Source: Bacteroidota bacterium (GTDB lineage Bacteria > Bacteroidota > Bacteroidia > Flavobacteriales > Weeksellaceae). From it: a stretch of DNA of 64,000 nt. The translations under genes were made by a program, and so were the position numbers. The stretch's first letter is position 1; each line of letters opens with the position of its first letter. The notes below the pieces were generated by a model, which ran no database searches, was not told the origin of the DNA, and worked only from the letters and a program-made list of their open reading frames with translations. The stretch spans positions 1 to 64,000 of the forward strand of contig JAEWZO010000050.1 in assembly GCA_023458415.1 (NCBI GenBank). Direction: 5' to 3'. Shown here piece by piece: positions 60,567-64,000 of the stretch.

Positions 60567-60886
60567 TAAATCGGAACAAAAATCACCGCGGCAATCGCAG
60601 CAGCTGCAATGGCGATTGAGGATAGAAGATCCAATTTTTTCACCTCGCGGATATCTGCTTTATTGATCACGACTTCTTCACCGGTTTTTGTTTTACCGTA
60701 GATTTTCTCGCTGTCCTGCCTCAAAACCTGCAGTTTCACCTCTTTTGCATCGTTGGTCTGCACATTATATTTCTGATAAAGTTCCAAAGAGTTCGTCTGC
60801 ATCGGCTTTTCAGCACTTACCACTCTTGTTTGGCAAGAAGTGAGAAACAGCAACATTACGGTAAGAACGGCAAATATATTTTTCAT
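60566..60886 (-). CDS. Small lipoprotein with C-terminal hydrophobic helix
   Basis: A 106-residue lipoprotein (MKNIFAVLTVMLLFLTSC, lipidated Cys18). The middle is a short beta-rich region (VKLQVLRQDSEKIYGKTKTGEEVVINKADIREVKKLD), and the protein ends in an Ala/Ile/Val-rich hydrophobic segment (SSIAIAAAAIAAVIFVPI). Having both a lipid anchor and a hydrophobic tail is slightly unusual. I do not recognise a family. It is translationally coupled to the TonB-domain gene and lies 31 bases after the BaiN-like gene. Confidence 0.7.
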   Translation of the reverse strand: MKNIFAVLTVMLLFLTSCQTRVVSAEKPMQTNSLELYQKYNVQTNDAKEVKLQVLRQDSEKIYGKTKTGEEVVINKADIREVKKLDLLSSIAIAAAAIAAVIFVPI

Positions 60887-60917
60887 TTACTATTTTTTTC
60901 AAATTTAAATAAAATTT

Positions 60918-62144
60918 CTAATGTTTTGAATTCAAATCCTGCGCAATCAACCACGCCTCGCTCCAGCACGCCTGAAAGTTGAATCCGCCTGTAACCGCAT
61001 CAATATTCAGAACTTCACCTGCGATGTAGAAATTTTCCAGGATTTTGGATGACATATTTTTGAAATTGATTTCCTTCAGTTCCACTCCGCCTGCAGTAAC
61101 AAACTCGTCTTTGAACGTGGATTTTCCCTCAACCTGAAATGACTTCCTGCACAGGTTTTCAAGCATGATTTTCATTTCTTTTCCGGAAATATTAGCGATC
61201 TGCTTTTCGGGATTCACTTTAGAAATCTCTAATAATTTGTTCCAGAAGCGGTTGGTAACATCGAAAATTTTGCTCTGCCCGATAGATTTTTTCGGATTAT
61301 TGTCTTTGAATTCAATGAATAATGCTTCAGCTTCGTAAATGGTTTTTCCGATGAAATTCACGATAAATTCAAAACGGTAGTTGAGGTCAAAAAGTTCTCT
61401 GGCTTTCCACGCGGAAATCTTAAGAATTGCCGGTCCGGAAAGTCCCCAATGTGTAATCAGCAACGGTCCGCTTTCATCGGTTTTCAGTTTCGGAATGGAA
61501 ACTTCGGCATAATCAAAGGAAGTTCCGGGCAAGTCTTCCAGTAATTCATCTTTGATATTGAACGTAAAAAGAGAAGGTACAGCAGGAACCGTTGTGTGCC
61601 CCAGATTTTCCAGAATTTTCAGGGATTTCGGTGAACTTCCGGTGGTGTAGATAATATAATCCGCTTCGAAGTCACCATTATTGGTTTGTACGGAATATCC
61701 GTTTTCTTTCTTCCGGATTTCTTTTACGGTTGTTTTCGTGTGGATTTCAAACTTTTTGTGATTGATTTCATTCAGAAAAACATCAATAATCGTTTGTGAT
61801 GAATTGCTTTCGGGGAAAATGCGGTTGTCGCTTTCTATTTTCAGCGGAACATTGCGGGATTCGAACCACTCCATCGTGTCGCCCGGCTGAAATCTGCTAA
61901 AAACACTCATCAGTTCCTTATTTCCTCTCGGATAAAACTGAACCAGCTCGCGCGGATCAAAGCAGGCATGCGTTACGTTACATCTTCCTCCACCGGAAAT
62001 TTTCACTTTCTGCAGTACGTCGGAATTCTGTTCCAGAATTTTTACATCATATTTCTGTTCATCAAGATTTGCAGCACAGAAAAATCCGGCCGCACCACCT
62101 CCGATGATGATGATTTTTTTTCGAGTTGAACTAATTTCAGTCAA
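60918..62144 (-). CDS. FAD-dependent oxidoreductase, HI0933/BaiN family
   Basis: A 408-residue flavoprotein with the FAD-binding fold of the HI0933 family. It has the N-terminal dinucleotide motif IIIGGGAAGFFCAANL, KVKISGGGRCNVTHAC typical of the family, a mid segment YIIYTTGSSPKSLKILENLGH, and C-terminal VTAGGVELKEINFKNMSSKILENFYIAGEVLNIDAVTGGFN. No membrane segments are present. The physiological substrate of non-bile-acid members is not known. It lies 5 bases after the BrkB/YihY gene. Confidence 0.92.
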   Translation of the reverse strand: MTEISSTRKKIIIIGGGAAGFFCAANLDEQKYDVKILEQNSDVLQKVKISGGGRCNVTHACFDPRELVQFYPRGNKELMSVFSRFQPGDTMEWFESRNVPLKIESDNRIFPESNSSQTIIDVFLNEINHKKFEIHTKTTVKEIRKKENGYSVQTNNGDFEADYIIYTTGSSPKSLKILENLGHTTVPAVPSLFTFNIKDELLEDLPGTSFDYAEVSIPKLKTDESGPLLITHWGLSGPAILKISAWKARELFDLNYRFEFIVNFIGKTIYEAEALFIEFKDNNPKKSIGQSKIFDVTNRFWNKLLEISKVNPEKQIANISGKEMKIMLENLCRKSFQVEGKSTFKDEFVTAGGVELKEINFKNMSSKILENFYIAGEVLNIDAVTGGFNFQACWSEAWLIAQDLNSKH

Positions 62145-62149
62145 AATTA

Positions 62150-63073
62150 CTATGCGGTTTCGTTTTCTAATGAATCTTTATACAGTTTTGCAGCGCTCCA
62201 TTTTGCGTGAGGCGAAGGTATGATTTTCAAACCTTTTTTCCTTGTGAAAACTTTGGTGAAAATGGCTCCAAAAAATATCAGGGTACAACTGTAATTCACC
62301 CAAAGCATAATCAGAATGATGGTTCCGGAGGTTCCGTACACGGAAGATGGCTTTACTTCACGGAAATATAAACTGAGGAGATATTTTCCAATGGTGAACA
62401 GAATTGTTGTAAGAAAAGCGCCTGTCCATACCGATTTCCAGGGTATTTCCGCATCAGGAAGAACTTTGAACATCAGTGCAAAAAGCGTCATCACGACTAA
62501 AAATCCGAGAATGAAATTGGCAATTTCCGAAAAGAACAGCATATCCATCCCGAAAGTTCGCGCGAGGAGAACACTGAAGTAACTGAGTACCGATGTGAGC
62601 ACCATTGTGACCATCAGCAAAAACCCAAGTACCAGGATCATCCCGAATGAATTGGCCCTGTCCAGCAGGAATTTAAGCAGTGCTTTTTTGGGAGCGGGTT
62701 TTACTTCCCAAAGTTCGTTGAGTGATTTTTGAAGCTGAAAAAACAGTGCGGTTGCTCCAAAAACCAGCGAAATAATTCCGATGGTTTTCATCAGAATACT
62801 GTCGCGGTCAATGAGAGAATCGGTAATCATCTGCTCGATGCTTTGGGCAACATCCGTTCCCATAAAACCGGCAATCTGTGCACTGATTTCGCCCTGAATC
62901 GCCTTCTCGCCAAAGAAATATCCGGAAACCCAAATGATGATGATCAGCAAACCAGGAATAGCAAAAATAGCGGAGTACGCCAAACTTGCGGAATACTGCA
63001 TCGACGAAGAACCTGCCCATTCTTTTGCGGTTTCCTTTAATGTTTCCCAGAAAAATTTCAGTTTTTCTACCAT
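62150..63073 (-). CDS. BrkB/YihY family membrane protein
   Basis: A 307-residue membrane protein with about six transmembrane helices, one of the YihY/BrkB family, which includes proteins once called virulence factor BrkB. Landmarks are YSASLAYSAIFAIPGLLIII (the SLAYS motif), DVAQSIEQMITDS, IIGIISLVFGATALFFQLQKSLNELWEV, VLPDAEIPWKSVWTGAFLTTILF and SVYGTSGTIILIMLWVNYSCTLIFFGAIF. I start at 63073; an ATG 24 bases earlier adds MPLAILFR and overlaps the barrel gene. It ends 5 bases before the BaiN-like gene. Confidence 0.87.
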   Translation of the reverse strand: MVEKLKFFWETLKETAKEWAGSSSMQYSASLAYSAIFAIPGLLIIIIWVSGYFFGEKAIQGEISAQIAGFMGTDVAQSIEQMITDSLIDRDSILMKTIGIISLVFGATALFFQLQKSLNELWEVKPAPKKALLKFLLDRANSFGMILVLGFLLMVTMVLTSVLSYFSVLLARTFGMDMLFFSEIANFILGFLVVMTLFALMFKVLPDAEIPWKSVWTGAFLTTILFTIGKYLLSLYFREVKPSSVYGTSGTIILIMLWVNYSCTLIFFGAIFTKVFTRKKGLKIIPSPHAKWSAAKLYKDSLENETA

Positions 63074-63074
63074 T

Positions 63075-64000
63075 CTAAAAAGGATAGCCAATGGCAATGT
63101 TCAGAATCAAATTATCTCTTCTCCAACTGCCGCTTCCAATATCAAATTTATTGAAAGTCCAGCGGTCGCCTTTTTCGTAATACGGAACTCTTAACGGAGT
63201 TGCCAAATCCAGACGCAAAATCAGAATATTGAAATCCAGTCGCAGTCCTACACCGGCGCCAATCGCAACTTCGCTCAGCCAGTCTTTTGAAAATTTTCCG
63301 CCGGGACGGTCCGGATCTTCATTAACGAGCCAAACATTTCCGGCATCGGCAAAAACAGCTACATTCAGAAACCTCATCAGATGAGCGCGGTATTCGGCAT
63401 TCAGCTCCAGACGGACATCTCCGGCCTGATCGAAGAAAAACGACTGCTGTGTTCTCGGATCAAAGCTTCCCGGACCTAAATTTCTTGCACGGAAAGCCCG
63501 GACACTGTTGCTTCCACCGGCAAAAAACTGTCGGGAAAAAGGAATGTATTCTGAATTTCCGTACGGATACGCCAAACCGGCAATTACTCTCGTAGCAAAA
63601 GTCTGTTTATCGGTCAGCTTATGATAAAAACGGAAATCGTGTTCCATTTTTGCATACTGACTGAACGGAATGTCGAAAATTTCTTTCTGATTGCCTTTCT
63701 TTACATTCGCGCCGGTAACCAAACCTGTGATATTCGCAGAAAGGTCGAGCAAACCGCGGTAATAAATGGTGTTGGTTCGTGGCAGCATTGTGTTTGTGTA
63801 CGTGTACGTATAAGTCGGTCCGAAAATCAGCTGCTTTTCCACAACGCGCTGCAGATAAGGTTTTCCTGCAGCAAGCGAATCATAAAGCGGCGTCACCTTT
63901 GCAGGCGCAACAAGCGTGGCATCGAAAATTTTCAGTTCGTGTTCTTTGCGCACATTTTCTTTCCACTGATAACCGAATGAAGCATTAAAGTTATGGAGCG
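63075..64000 (-). CDS. BamA/TamA-type outer-membrane protein, N-terminus outside window
   Basis: C-terminal part of a large outer-membrane beta-barrel protein. The frame is open to the right edge (LHNFNASFGYQWKENVRKEHELKIFD at the edge region), and about 308 codons are inside. The Omp85 barrel is shown by repeated strands with aromatic ends, such as TFATRVIAGLAYPYG, the conserved loop-6 motif in RQFFAGGSNSVRAFRARNLGPGSF (a VRGF-like VRAF), LELNAEYRAHLMRFLNVAVFADAGNVW and the final strand DNLILNIAIGYPF. This is the surface-barrel family that includes BamA, TamA and related two-domain proteins. It ends 1 base before the BrkB/YihY gene. Confidence 0.88.
   Translation of the reverse strand, partial: LHNFNASFGYQWKENVRKEHELKIFDATLVAPAKVTPLYDSLAAGKPYLQRVVEKQLIFGPTYTYTYTNTMLPRTNTIYYRGLLDLSANITGLVTGANVKKGNQKEIFDIPFSQYAKMEHDFRFYHKLTDKQTFATRVIAGLAYPYGNSEYIPFSRQFFAGGSNSVRAFRARNLGPGSFDPRTQQSFFFDQAGDVRLELNAEYRAHLMRFLNVAVFADAGNVWLVNEDPDRPGGKFSKDWLSEVAIGAGVGLRLDFNILILRLDLATPLRVPYYEKGDRWTFNKFDIGSGSWRRDNLILNIAIGYPF

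Noticed and set aside
1..64000. CRISPR arrays, insertion sequences, prophage, tRNA or rRNA genes
   Set aside because: No repeat-spacer pattern, transposase, integrase, tRNA-like cloverleaf or rRNA sequence was seen.

Overview
This window is a chromosomal segment of a member of the Flavobacteriia (phylum Bacteroidota). The likeliest placement is the Chryseobacterium/Kaistella-like Weeksellaceae, which is inferred from gene content because no rRNA is present. Evidence includes a type IX secretion C-terminal domain, a complete alternative complex III operon, S46 dipeptidyl peptidase, the Bacteroidota dcw gene order, almost no Shine-Dalgarno sequences, and promoters of the Bacteroidota type (TTTG, about 19 bases, then TAnnTTTG). 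Coding density is very high. The longest gap without a gene is about 250 bases (25882-26133, a divergent promoter region holding the mraZ operator), so no stretch over 300 bases is gene-free. I saw no tRNA, rRNA, CRISPR array, insertion sequence, prophage or att site. Layout: 1-804 holds rpmA (cut by the edge) and rplU on the minus strand. 978-5150 holds an acyltransferase, a small membrane protein, miaE, a DUF502 membrane protein and a tryptophanase. 5201-9580 holds an outer-membrane barrel protein, a lipoprotein sugar dehydrogenase, uvrB and a bacilliredoxin. 9792-25881 is the dcw cell-wall and division cluster read on the minus strand: mraZ, rsmH, ftsL-like, ftsI, murE, mraY, murD, ftsW, murG, murC, ftsQ, ftsA, ftsZ and a YqeY protein, with intergenic gaps of at most about 45 bases and several overlaps. 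It is headed by a tandem 10-bp MraZ-type operator and closed by a strong hairpin. 26134-31753 (plus) holds a hydrolase, engB, an ElaA-type GNAT, a T9SS-exported beta-propeller protein and an S46 dipeptidyl peptidase. 31821-38201 (minus) holds msrA, a ROK kinase, secA, a DUF2795 protein and a nucleotide-sugar epimerase. 38268-42817 holds a DUF2797 protein, a large AsmA-like repeat protein, an unknown conserved protein and a SPOR protein. 43005-51452 is the alternative complex III operon actABCDEF, moving electrons from quinol to cytochrome c. 51568-56093 holds a lipoprotein, apt, a TPR membrane protein, ribH, a zinc metallopeptidase and a 2H phosphoesterase. 56085-64000 holds a SpoU methyltransferase, a bestrophin-like channel, mutS, and a minus-strand run of TonB-domain protein, lipoprotein, BaiN-like flavoprotein, BrkB/YihY protein and a BamA/TamA-type barrel cut by the window end. 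Most of the window is housekeeping. I found no convincing undescribed multi-gene system. The points that merit a second look are the mraZ operator, a four-repeat AsmA-like protein, C-terminal extensions on L21 and FtsZ, a ROK kinase lacking its zinc cysteines, a tryptophanase with mixed family signatures, and stop codons embedded in terminator hairpins.
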